Shown in pieces: positions 1 to 6,558 of a DNA stretch of 9,330 nucleotides. The notes beneath the pieces are model-generated. The model made no database searches, was not told where the DNA came from, and was given only the letters and a program-made list of their open reading frames with translations. This DNA is from Nitrospira defluvii (lineage in GTDB: Bacteria; Nitrospirota; Nitrospiria; Nitrospirales; Nitrospiraceae), in assembly GCA_016199015.1 (NCBI GenBank), contig JACQHN010000346.1:1-9330 (forward strand), in the 5' to 3' direction. The stretch's first letter is position 1; each line of letters opens with the position of its first letter. The translations under genes were made by a program, and so were the position numbers.

Positions 1-257
1 CGCTGCACCGAATAGGCCGGTGTGCGGACAGGGAGTCCGGCCATGAGTGCGATCACCCGAGCGACGTTGTACGCATCGCTCGTATGCCCGACACATCCCA
101 TGATCACTTCGTCGATGAGCCGTGGATCCAGATCGGCGCGTATGATCACTTCACGCACGGCCAGCTCACCTAGTTTGTGAGCCGTGACATCCTTCAGCGC
201 GCCGCCAAAGTTGCCGATGGGTGTGCGTGCGCCGGCCGCAATGACGACCTCTTTCAC
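1..257 (-). CDS. Thiolase (acetyl-CoA acyltransferase family), N-terminal part
   Basis: Thiolases condense two acyl-CoAs or cleave a 3-ketoacyl-CoA with CoA. Seen: 85 complete codons from a GTG at 257, giving the family N-terminus, with KEVVIAAGARTPIG at residues 2-15, NFGGALKD at 16-23, IDEVIMG at 48-54 and NVARVIALMAGLP at 64-76. The last residues, AYSVQ, correspond to the stretch just before the acyl-accepting cysteine, so that Cys and the later His and Cys lie outside the window and activity cannot be judged. The GTG start is chosen because AAGGAGGT (262-269) lies 4 nt upstream and the family alignment begins there. It is third in the minus-strand operon, 20 nt after the CoA ligase stop. 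A role in degradation (acetoacetyl-CoA to two acetyl-CoA, or beta-oxidation) is inferred from context; biosynthetic use is possible. Confidence 0.9.
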   Translation of the reverse strand, partial: MKEVVIAAGARTPIGNFGGALKDVTAHKLGELAVREVIIRADLDPRLIDEVIMGCVGHTSDAYNVARVIALMAGLPVRTPAYSVQ

Positions 258-277
258 AGAGACCTCCTTGCAGGCTG

Positions 278-1993
278 TCACATCGCCTTGCGCGACGCCT
301 GCGCACCAGCGACGGCCACATCCGCTTCATCGCGTAGGGCCCGTCGCAACACCTTTCCAATGATGGTCCGTGGCAATTCGGTCCGGAATTCGATCGCCAC
401 CGGAACTTTGAAGCGCGCCAGTGACTGGCGACAATGTTCGATCAGCTCGCTCTCGGTCACCGAGCATCCATCTTTCATCACGACATAAGATTTCACCGCT
501 TCTCCGTAATGACGATCGGGAGTGCCAATAACCACCGCATCCTGCACGGCCGGATGTTGAAACAGGATTTCTTCGACTTCTCGCGGATACACCGTTTCGC
601 CCCAGGGCTTGATCACATCTTTCTTGCGATCCAGGAAAAAGAAAAAGCCTTGTTCGTCCCGCCTGACAATGTCTCCGGTATAGAGCCAGCCATCTCGCAA
701 TACCGTCCGTGTGTCTTCCTCTTTCTTCCAGTATCCCTGCATGACCTGAGGCCCACGGATGATCAGTTCCCCCGCTTCTCCTATCGGGAGGTCCCTGAGT
801 CCGGTCTCCACATCCACAATCCGTGCGTCCGTATCAGGAAACGGCAGCCCCATCGAGCCACGGGGATGTTCGCCACGAATCGGATTGCAATGGGTCGTGG
901 GGCCCGCCTCGGTCAGCCCGTATCCTTCTGAAATTTTTACCCCGCTCAACCGTTCGAATCCTTCCTGAACCTCGGCTGGAAGCGGGCTGGCCCCGCAGAG
1001 ACAAACCCGTATCGAATGCAGGTCGTACCTGCTGACCTTCGGGAAATCAGTGATCATTGAGAACATCATCGGGACTCCGGACACAATGGTGACTCGATGC
1101 TTCTGAATCGCCTTCACCGCCTCATCCGCATGAAAGCGTGGGAGTAAGATAATCTGACAGCCCGTCGCGACGGCCAGATTCTGGCAAGTGCTCAGACCAT
1201 AACAATGGAACAATGGCACCGCGCCAAGAAAGATTTCCTCCCCTTCATGGAAATCCGAACACCAGAGGCGGCCCTGCATGGCATTGACCACGACGTTGCG
1301 ATGCGTGAGCATGACGCCTTTGGGCGTGCCGGTCGTGCCACCGGTATATTGGATTTGCGCCAGAGCGTCGGGCTCCACAGATGGGAGGCGCGAGGAATCA
1401 CTCTCGCTTTGTCGAGATGTCGAGTCAAGCAATTCAAGAAAGTCATAGACCGGCGGAGTTTTCTCGACCACGATCCAGCGTTTTGCCAACCGCGCCTTGA
1501 TCGGATACATGAGCCGTTTCATGGTCGGGAGGAAATCCCGCAGGCTGGTGATGATGATCCGTCCCGGCAGATGGGTGCGTTCGCGGACGGCGCGGATCCG
1601 TGGATAAAAGAGATCCAACGCGACGATAGTCTCGCTGCCGGAATCGATCAGTTGACTCTGAATTTCCCGTTCGACATAGAGGGGATTCGTGGGCGTGACG
1701 ATGGCTCCGGCCTTCAACACACCGTAGTAGGCGATGACCGCCTGCGGAATATTCGGCAACATGAGAGCAACCCGATCGCCCGTCTTCACACCGAGCCGAC
1801 GCAGCCCGAGCGCAAAGCGAGTGGTCAGATCGTTCAGTTCACGGTAGGAGATGCGGGCACCATAAAAAAAGAGTGCAGGCGATTCGGGAAACCGTGAGGC
1901 TGAGCGCCGAAGGAGATCCGGCACTATCCATTCCGGATAGTCGGAGGTGGCAGGAACGCCAGGATCATACCGGCTGATCCAAGACCGCTGCAT
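278..1993 (-). CDS. AMP-forming acyl-CoA ligase, FadD-like (ANL superfamily)
   Basis: This family activates a carboxylic acid with ATP to an acyl-AMP and transfers it to CoA. Seen in 571 residues: the phosphate-binding loop YTGGTTGTPKG at 216-226, GYGLTE at 357-362, the ribose-binding Asp in YTGD (D441), the hinge DRKKD at 455-459 and the C-terminal catalytic lysine in PRTIIGKVLRR (K547). Length fits long/medium-chain fatty-acid ligases; it lacks the roughly 650-residue layout of acetoacetyl-CoA synthetase. After the hinge it reads KPWGETVYP where most relatives have a small Ser-Gly-Phe-type segment, a mild oddity. ATG 1993 is preceded by GGAGGG (1998-2003), 4 nt away. It follows the HDO gene by 24 nt and precedes the thiolase by 20 nt, suggesting one transcript that activates and cleaves acyl chains. 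The substrate is unknown; fatty acid or acetoacetate are inferences from context. Confidence 0.93.
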   Translation of the reverse strand: MQRSWISRYDPGVPATSDYPEWIVPDLLRRSASRFPESPALFFYGARISYRELNDLTTRFALGLRRLGVKTGDRVALMLPNIPQAVIAYYGVLKAGAIVTPTNPLYVEREIQSQLIDSGSETIVALDLFYPRIRAVRERTHLPGRIIITSLRDFLPTMKRLMYPIKARLAKRWIVVEKTPPVYDFLELLDSTSRQSESDSSRLPSVEPDALAQIQYTGGTTGTPKGVMLTHRNVVVNAMQGRLWCSDFHEGEEIFLGAVPLFHCYGLSTCQNLAVATGCQIILLPRFHADEAVKAIQKHRVTIVSGVPMMFSMITDFPKVSRYDLHSIRVCLCGASPLPAEVQEGFERLSGVKISEGYGLTEAGPTTHCNPIRGEHPRGSMGLPFPDTDARIVDVETGLRDLPIGEAGELIIRGPQVMQGYWKKEEDTRTVLRDGWLYTGDIVRRDEQGFFFFLDRKKDVIKPWGETVYPREVEEILFQHPAVQDAVVIGTPDRHYGEAVKSYVVMKDGCSVTESELIEHCRQSLARFKVPVAIEFRTELPRTIIGKVLRRALRDEADVAVAGAQASRKAM

Positions 1994-2001
1994 GTGACCC
2001 T

Positions 2002-2017
2002 CCGGCCCGTGAGCCGG
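2002..2017 (-). promoter_or_regulatory. GC-rich mini-hairpin touching the CoA ligase ribosome binding site
   Basis: In the 24-nt spacer between the oxidase stop and the ligase start, CCGGC and GCCGG form a perfect 5-bp stem with a 6-nt loop. The 3' arm shares two G residues with the GGAGGG Shine-Dalgarno at 1998-2003. It could damp ligase translation unless ribosomes arrive from the upstream gene, but so short a stem may be chance. Confidence 0.25.
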
Positions 2018-2785
2018 TCAATGAGGTTGCCCGCGCAGCTCACTCGCCAGCTGTTGCACCGGCGTCGTCCATGTCTGCGTGGAACCGGCTGGCTTCCGTT
2101 CCAACCCAATCCAGAACCCTTCAAGATAGTCGAGGACGGCGTTCATACCGAGACGAAAATCTTTCTTCTCCATGTCAGACATATGTACGTTCGAGGAGCA
2201 TCCCGTTCCTTCCACAGCTTCCATGGCATGCTCCATGGCTTTTTCATGCCCGGACTCGAGTTGTCGGTGGAATGTGAAGTACGTGATGTCCATGTGCGGA
2301 TGCCGGTTCTCCTTCAACAGAGTCAGCCCTGGAATCAGATGGTCCCACATGGTGATAGCCATGTTCTCCAGTCCAAAGGAAGCCCCCAGCGCCGTCGCGT
2401 GGTTTCTGCTGCTGTACAGTTCTTCCATCCCTTGGATGTAGGCGCGAGTGGAGGGCCTCATGGGTGTGCTCATCGCGTCGTGGATGTCGATCCCAATCGA
2501 CCGGAGGAAGTTCCGATACAACAATTCATGACGATTTTTGACGAGACCGTCGCCGAGTTCCGAGTAGAGAACTTTCGTCAGCTCATCGGCAACGGCTTCA
2601 TCTTCGGTGTTGACCAGTTGGGCGGCGAGGATGCGGGGGAAGAAGCGCGCAAAACTATAAAACTCGACGGCGAACTCATGTAGCTCTTGATCGGTCACAT
2701 CGCCGGCGCGAAAACGTATCAGGTAGGGATTATTGATCGCTCCATGTCGAAGCACGTCCGCGCGCACATGTTCGTAAAACGACAT
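2018..2785 (-). CDS. Haem-oxygenase-like di-iron oxidase (TenA/PqqC fold, iron-containing redox enzyme family)
   Basis: 255 residues, all-helical in appearance, resembling the TenA/PqqC superfamily and the di-iron branch that includes CADD (para-aminobenzoate synthesis) and UndA (fatty acid to terminal alkene). Candidate metal ligands seen: E76 (YSELGDG), H86 (NRHELL), E140 (GLEN), then H173, E177 and H180 in an H-x3-E-x2-H pattern. Order and spacing match this family well, with Glu instead of the more usual Asp in the last motif. No signal peptide or membrane helix is seen, so it is probably cytoplasmic. ATG 2785 has GGAGGT (2791-2796) 5 nt upstream. It is the first gene of the minus operon, ahead of an acyl-CoA ligase and a thiolase. 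That hints at an acyl or aromatic acid substrate, but the reaction cannot be read from sequence. An HDO oxidase is the best class-level call; a metal-free PqqC-like protein is the alternative. Confidence 0.8.
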   Translation of the reverse strand: MSFYEHVRADVLRHGAINNPYLIRFRAGDVTDQELHEFAVEFYSFARFFPRILAAQLVNTEDEAVADELTKVLYSELGDGLVKNRHELLYRNFLRSIGIDIHDAMSTPMRPSTRAYIQGMEELYSSRNHATALGASFGLENMAITMWDHLIPGLTLLKENRHPHMDITYFTFHRQLESGHEKAMEHAMEAVEGTGCSSNVHMSDMEKKDFRLGMNAVLDYLEGFWIGLERKPAGSTQTWTTPVQQLASELRGQPH

Positions 2786-2875
2786 CGTGCACCTCCGCCG
2801 TCATACCGGGACGTCCCCTCCAGTTCCGACCCTGTTTCACCACGATTTCCTTTCTCTCCTTCATCGTCATGCCTA

Positions 2876-2906
2876 AATGATACAAAATCTATATTGAATG
2901 ATGCAA
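2876..2906. repeat. Direct repeat AATGAT(A/G)CAA, 21-bp period, candidate operator
   Basis: AATGATACAA at 2876-2885 and AATGATGCAA at 2897-2906 are identical at 9 of 10 positions and start 21 bp apart, two turns of B-DNA, so both copies face the same side. The left copy covers the minus-strand -10 and the right copy covers both -35 elements. That position suits a regulator controlling both operons. No regulator gene is in the window. Confidence 0.4.
2877..2906 (-). promoter_or_regulatory. Candidate promoter of the oxidase-ligase-thiolase operon
   Basis: On the minus strand TTGCAT (2906-2901) and TATCAT (2882-2877) are separated by 18 nt. The -10 matches the sigma-70 consensus at 5 of 6 positions; the -35 is weak (TTG only). 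It would give a leader of about 85 nt before the oxidase ATG. Read by eye, with no start-site data. Confidence 0.35.
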
Positions 2907-2923
2907 CTATTATGTTATATAGT
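2894..2923 (+). promoter_or_regulatory. Candidate promoter of the homogentisate operon
   Basis: TTGAAT (2894-2899) and TATAGT (2918-2923) are separated by 18 nt, matching the sigma-70 consensus at 4 of 6 and 5 of 6 positions. It would give a leader of about 80-85 nt before the ATG at 3013. ACTAT (2906-2910) and ATAGT (2919-2923) form a small inverted repeat ending on the -10. Its -35 lies 1 nt from the opposing -35 element, so the two promoters could interfere or share a regulator. Confidence 0.4.
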
Positions 2924-3012
2924 GTGAGCATATGTGAATCGTGCGCCTCCAGATATCAGACATAGTATGACACCCTTCGACGTTTTACCGATGCCGCGTA
3001 GGAGGACCCACC

Positions 3013-3609
3013 ATGAAAGAAGCCATCGGCATTGATCACATTACCCTCTGCGTGAAGAACCTGGCCGCAGCGGAATCTCTCTTCACCACGGTTCTCGGCT
3101 TTCATATTATCTGGTCGGCGCAGGATGTGGGCAGTGACACATCCAGCATGGACACGGTGGTCGTCCAACGGGGCGATGCGAAGATCGCGCTCATGCAGGG
3201 CAGAAATAAAGAACGTCGATCGCAGATCTGTGACTTCATCGACAAGTACGGCGAAGGCGTGCAGCACATCGCCATCAAGGTGGATGATATCGATGCCGTC
3301 TGCCGCGAGTGGGAAACCCATGGCGTCAGGTTCAGCGGAGACATCAAGGATGGTCGGGACGGTTTCGGGCCGCTCAGACAGCGATTCACGTATCCCCTAT
3401 TCCCCGGATGCGGCGTGTTCCTGGAACTGACCCAACGGCAGCACGGGCAGGAGGAATCCAAGACCTTCGTGCGCGCGACCGTCGAAGCGCTCTACAAAGA
3501 CATCGAGCGTGATCAGCTCAAGGGTGTCGAGAAAACCATCATCGACTACGAGACCCTTCCGCTTCCATTTGAAGACGCGCCGTCCAAGTCTTATCAACGG
3601 GCGTCATAG
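3013..3609 (+). CDS. Single-domain 4-hydroxyphenylpyruvate dioxygenase-like VOC protein
   Basis: HPPD converts 4-hydroxyphenylpyruvate to homogentisate using Fe(II) and O2. Seen: 198 residues with one vicinal-oxygen-chelate domain. Likely metal ligands are H9 (IDHI), H85 (GVQHIAI) and E138 (VFLEL). HPPD-type signatures are RSQICDFIDKYGEGVQHIAI at 69-88, DDI at 91-93, LELTQR at 137-142 and a tail, EALYKDIERDQ, at 158-168 like the HPPD C-terminal helix. HPPDs are normally 350-400 residues with two VOC repeats; here the N-terminal repeat is absent. The 53-residue H85-E138 gap is nearer to methylmalonyl-CoA epimerase than to HPPD (about 80). ATG 3013 has AGGAGG (3000-3005) 7 nt upstream. It is the first gene of the operon and lies directly before homogentisate dioxygenase, which supports a role in making homogentisate. 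Another VOC reaction, such as an epimerase or lyase, remains possible. Confidence 0.75.
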   Translation: MKEAIGIDHITLCVKNLAAAESLFTTVLGFHIIWSAQDVGSDTSSMDTVVVQRGDAKIALMQGRNKERRSQICDFIDKYGEGVQHIAIKVDDIDAVCREWETHGVRFSGDIKDGRDGFGPLRQRFTYPLFPGCGVFLELTQRQHGQEESKTFVRATVEALYKDIERDQLKGVEKTIIDYETLPLPFEDAPSKSYQRAS

Positions 3610-3623
3610 AACATCGAGCCGTA

Positions 3624-3646
3624 CCTGACACGTCAGGAGGTTCCTG
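3624..3646 (+). promoter_or_regulatory. Shine-Dalgarno of homogentisate dioxygenase inside two competing mini-hairpins
   Basis: AGGAGG (3635-3640) lies 6 nt before the ATG at 3647. CCTGA (3624-3628) can pair with TCAGG (3633-3637), or CAGGA (3634-3638) with TCCTG (3642-3646). Both stems are 5 bp, exclude each other and cover part of the Shine-Dalgarno. They are short enough to be coincidental. Confidence 0.3.
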
Positions 3647-4762
3647 ATGTACTTGGTGAAAAAAGGCGCCGCTCCCAACCAGGCTCACGTGGGAATTCCC
3701 GAGGGCCTGCACGAAGAAGAGCATGGTCGCCAAGGATTCAGCGGCCCCTCCTCGCATCTCTATCACCGCCATCCCCCTACTGCGTGGAGCAGGATCGAAG
3801 GCCCTCTGCAACCTCGGGCGTTTACCTGCACGGAGTTGCCCACTCCCGACCACCATTCCCCCGATGGACGGCCGGTCATTGTCTTGCACAGCGCCGATGC
3901 CCGCATCTCTCTTTCTAGACGTGGGGAGACGATGCAGCATTTCGTGCGCAATGCCGACGGTGACGAAATTGTCTTCGTGCACCGCGGACGAGGCAGATGG
4001 GAAACGGACTATGGCTTTTTAAGTTACGAACCGGGCGACTACCTGGTGATTCCGAAAGGCACGACCTATCGGGTCCATGTCGATGCGAAGGAAGAAGCGG
4101 GCCTGTTTCTCATTGTTGAGACCTCGGCGCCTGTCGAGGTGCCGGATCGAGGCCCACTCGGCCGTCATGCGTTATTTGATCCGGGCGTCCTGATGACGCC
4201 GGAACTTGCCCCGCCGCCGGAGGATGCACAAAGCCGACGTGAATGGGAAGTGCGCATCAAGCGGGACGGTGCCTACACGCGTGTGTACTATCCGTTTTAT
4301 CCTATGGATGTCGCAGGCTGGAAGGGCGACCTGTGGGTGGCCAAATTGAACGTGCGGGATTTTCGTCCGGTCACCAGCCCGCGCTATCACCTCCCACCCA
4401 GCGTGCATGTGACCTTTCAAGCCGGTGGACTGCTGATTTCGACCTTCGCGCCGAGGCCGCTGGAAAGCGATCCAAGCGCCCTCCGGGTCCCGTTTTATCA
4501 CCGCAACATGGATTATGACGAGGTGCTGTTCTACCACCAGGGAGAGTTCTTCAGCCGCGCCGGTATTCAAGCCGGCATGTTAACGCTGCATCCTCAAGGG
4601 ATTCACCATGGGCCGCAACCGCAGGCTATCGCCGCCAGCAAGACAAAGGAGCAGACGGACGAAGTCGCCGTGATGATCGAATCGCGACAGGCCTTCAAGG
4701 TCATGCCGGAATTTGAAGCCGTCGAAGTGAAAGACTATGCGATGAGTTGGAGCCGCCCATGA
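3647..4762 (+). CDS. hmgA: Homogentisate 1,2-dioxygenase
   Basis: Opens the ring of homogentisate with O2 to give maleylacetoacetate; cytoplasmic, Fe(II)-dependent, cupin fold. Seen in 371 residues: the family N-terminal block HLYHRHPPTAWSRIEGPL at 37-54; PPSVHVTF at 250-257, whose H254 matches the catalytic base of known enzymes; FYHRNMDYDEVLF at 283-295, giving iron ligands H285 and E292; and GIHHGPQ at 318-324 with the last ligand at H321. It is shorter than the roughly 440-residue animal and Pseudomonas type, in line with the short bacterial type. The start at 3647 follows a strong AGGAGG. It lies 37 nt after the HPPD-like gene and its stop overlaps the next start (ATGA). All active-site residues I could place are present, so I expect an active enzyme. 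Confidence 0.92.
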   Translation: MYLVKKGAAPNQAHVGIPEGLHEEEHGRQGFSGPSSHLYHRHPPTAWSRIEGPLQPRAFTCTELPTPDHHSPDGRPVIVLHSADARISLSRRGETMQHFVRNADGDEIVFVHRGRGRWETDYGFLSYEPGDYLVIPKGTTYRVHVDAKEEAGLFLIVETSAPVEVPDRGPLGRHALFDPGVLMTPELAPPPEDAQSRREWEVRIKRDGAYTRVYYPFYPMDVAGWKGDLWVAKLNVRDFRPVTSPRYHLPPSVHVTFQAGGLLISTFAPRPLESDPSALRVPFYHRNMDYDEVLFYHQGEFFSRAGIQAGMLTLHPQGIHHGPQPQAIAASKTKEQTDEVAVMIESRQAFKVMPEFEAVEVKDYAMSWSRP

Positions 4763-5742
4763 AACTCGTGAGCTTCCACGTGCACACTCCCATCGGAACC
4801 TTTAGCAGAATTGGCGCATTACACGGTGCCTCGATCGTGGATCTCAATATGGCCTATGTCCGCCAGCTCACCGACCAAGACGAAGCACAGCCTCACCGTC
4901 TCGCCGACGCGCAAGTCCCGGCCACGATGTTGGAGTTTTTGGAAGGTGGCTCCTCTGCCACGGCCGCGGCCCGTCGCGCTCTCGATTATACTGTGAGCCT
5001 TGGCTCATCTGTCACAGGTCCGGCGGGTGAGACAATCTTCTATGACCCGGCTAGGGTCCGATTGACGGCTCCCCTGCCCAATCCTTCCTCGCTGCGCGAT
5101 TTTATCGCCTTCGAAGATCACATCGCGGCGACCTCCAAGAGACGGGGCCAACCGATTCCGCCTGAGTGGTACAAAGCGCCGGTCTACTACAAGGGCAACC
5201 ACCGCACGATCATCGGACCTGATCACGAGCTCCGTTGGCCGTTGAACACGCAGAAACTGGATTACGAATTGGAACTGGCCTGCATCATCGGGCGCAAAGG
5301 AATCGATATTGCCGAACGGGATGCGGCCACCCACATCGCCGGCTACACGATCATGAACGACTTCAGCGCGAGAGACATTCAGTTTCAGGAAATGGCCTGC
5401 CGGCTCGGCCCGGCAAAAGGAAAAGATTTTGCGACCGCCATCGGACCCTGCATCGTCACGCCCGATGAGATCCAGGACCTGGCCTCGTTGCGGATGATCG
5501 CTCGTATTAATGGCGAGGTCTGGTCGGAAGGGCGGTTCGGCACGATCCATTGGTCCTTCTCGCAAATGATCGAACATGTGTCGCGAGGCGAGTCCATCTA
5601 CCCCGGCGATCTGTTCGGATCGGGCACGGTCGGCGGCGGTTGCGGCTTGGAACTCGATCGATACTTGAAACCAGGCGATGTCGTTGAATTGGAGATTCAG
5701 CCGATCGGGACCCTCAGAACGACTATCGCTGCGAAAGAATAA
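4759..5742 (+). CDS. Fumarylacetoacetase-family hydrolase
   Basis: Hydrolyses the C-C bond of fumarylacetoacetate to fumarate and acetoacetate, or a related acylpyruvate. Seen in 327 residues: RDFIAFEDH at 113-121, where D114 and H121 reproduce the Asp-x6-His of mouse FAH (D126 metal ligand, H133 base); DYELELA at 168-174 supplying metal ligands E170 and E172; NDFSARD at 200-206 with metal ligand D201; KGKDFATAIGP and GSGTVGGGCG nearer the C-terminus. The ATG at 4759 is chosen over the in-frame TTG at 4747 because it overlaps the dioxygenase stop as ATGA and has GGAG (4749-4752) at good spacing. Overlap with hmgA implies translational coupling. No maleylacetoacetate isomerase gene is nearby, so it may act on maleylacetoacetate directly, or the isomerase may be elsewhere. 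Confidence 0.9.
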   Translation: MKLVSFHVHTPIGTFSRIGALHGASIVDLNMAYVRQLTDQDEAQPHRLADAQVPATMLEFLEGGSSATAAARRALDYTVSLGSSVTGPAGETIFYDPARVRLTAPLPNPSSLRDFIAFEDHIAATSKRRGQPIPPEWYKAPVYYKGNHRTIIGPDHELRWPLNTQKLDYELELACIIGRKGIDIAERDAATHIAGYTIMNDFSARDIQFQEMACRLGPAKGKDFATAIGPCIVTPDEIQDLASLRMIARINGEVWSEGRFGTIHWSFSQMIEHVSRGESIYPGDLFGSGTVGGGCGLELDRYLKPGDVVELEIQPIGTLRTTIAAKE

Positions 5743-5760
5743 AAGGAGCGAGCGGCGAAC

Positions 5761-6522
5761 ATGATGTCATCGATTGTGAAGTCCTCGGAGCTTGCGATTC
5801 ATGAGTTGGTGGACCGTCAGAGAACGCTCTATGAGGGGCCGGAGATCGAGGCGAGGCTCGAACGCCTCATCCATGACGCCCCACACCCCACCCTGTCGTC
5901 CTGGGATATCCATCGGCTGCTGAATACCTCACGGGCGGTGTATTTCGACAGCCATGTGGAAGTGGTCTCCGGCCACCATACGGACATCTATCTGCGGTTC
6001 GAGTCCATCGCGCGATTCCCCGAACTCGTGACCATCATCGCATCCAACATGGCAGAGTGGATCTTGCAGACGTTTGGACAAGACCCGCCGACGGGGATTG
6101 TCACGACCTCGTCGGATGCGCGTCTGCTTGCGCAACGCACGAGCGAAATCCTCGCCGATCGTATGCCTCTACGCATCGCCCTCACCCCGTTCAACCACGA
6201 GACGGGCAAGATCGGCACCGACATCGTCTGCGGCGCCGTTGAAACAGGAGAACGCTTTCTCTCCCTCAACGACGTGACCACCCGCGGCATGTGTGTCAAC
6301 AAACTGGGAAAAGTCGTCACGGATCGCGGAGGGCGACTCATAGGCATGATGGTCTTCGCGAGACGAGACAGCGGGCAATTCCCCTTGATGGATGAGCTGA
6401 CGGCAACTTATCCGTTTTACTTCAGCGTCGACCTGGATATGCCGCAGTGGGAACCGTCCGACTGTCCCTTGTGCAAGGAGAACAAGCCGTTGTTGGCCTG
6501 GAAGGATCTGCCGGAGCTCTGA
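5761..6522 (+). CDS. Orotate phosphoribosyltransferase-like protein with degenerate PRPP motif
   Basis: 253 residues. The middle resembles PyrE-type phosphoribosyltransferases: YFDSHVEVVSGHHTDIYLRF (61-80) matches the region where OPRTs have a Ser-Gly-Arg-x-Ser motif before a Tyr, and residues 136-204 have the flexible-loop and nucleotide-fold pattern. The PRPP loop, normally hydrophobic-Asp-Asp-Val-x-Thr-Thr-Gly, reads FLSLNDVTTRGMC (167-179): the first acidic residue is Asn171 and a Thr is Arg176, while D172 and G177 remain. The C-terminus has DCPLCKENKPL (234-244), a Cys-x2-Cys tail I recall from some OPRTs. About 45 charged residues precede the fold. AAGGAG (5743-5748) lies 12 nt before ATG 5761; the second ATG, 5764, is equally possible. 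It lies 18 nt after the FAH-family gene and 36 nt before E1 alpha. A role in pyrimidine synthesis is doubtful; a sensor or regulator (compare PurR of Bacillus, which uses this fold) or an uncharacterised transferase are the options. Confidence 0.7.
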   Translation: MMSSIVKSSELAIHELVDRQRTLYEGPEIEARLERLIHDAPHPTLSSWDIHRLLNTSRAVYFDSHVEVVSGHHTDIYLRFESIARFPELVTIIASNMAEWILQTFGQDPPTGIVTTSSDARLLAQRTSEILADRMPLRIALTPFNHETGKIGTDIVCGAVETGERFLSLNDVTTRGMCVNKLGKVVTDRGGRLIGMMVFARRDSGQFPLMDELTATYPFYFSVDLDMPQWEPSDCPLCKENKPLLAWKDLPEL

Positions 6523-6558
6523 CAGTAAGAAGGACATCAAGAGCAAGAGGAGGAGGTT

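Larger units (their letters stand above)
2786..3012. other. Divergent intergenic regulatory region
   Basis: 227 bp between the divergently transcribed oxidase and HPPD-like genes. The centre (about 2871-2970) is clearly AT-rich against G+C-rich surroundings. It holds two candidate back-to-back promoters with overlapping -35 regions and a 10-bp direct repeat at a 21-bp period. The oxidase-side leader also contains a perfect 10-bp palindrome, GGGACGTCCC (2808-2817). Reading frames crossing this region have no supporting features. Confidence 0.7.

Noticed and set aside
1205..1897. Plus-strand open frame (230 codons) opposite the CoA ligase
   Set aside because: Mirror frame of the ANL ligase; no domain and no convincing ribosome binding site.
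278..1993. Canonical acetoacetyl-CoA synthetase (AacS)
   Set aside because: At 571 residues with a FadD-like layout it lacks the longer N-terminal region of AacS. Acetoacetate may still be a substrate, but the name cannot be supported from sequence.
1994..2683. Plus-strand open frame (229 codons) opposite the oxidase
   Set aside because: Mirror frame of the HDO gene, whose metal-ligand pattern is clear on the other strand.
2687..2965. Small open frames crossing the divergent promoter region
   Set aside because: They run through the AT-rich promoter and leader, lack ribosome binding sites and family resemblance, and overlap the oxidase start.
4747..4758. TTG start adding four residues to the FAH-family protein
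   Set aside because: The ATG at 4759 gives a classical ATGA overlap with the upstream stop and a well-placed GGAG, and the protein family starts at MKL.
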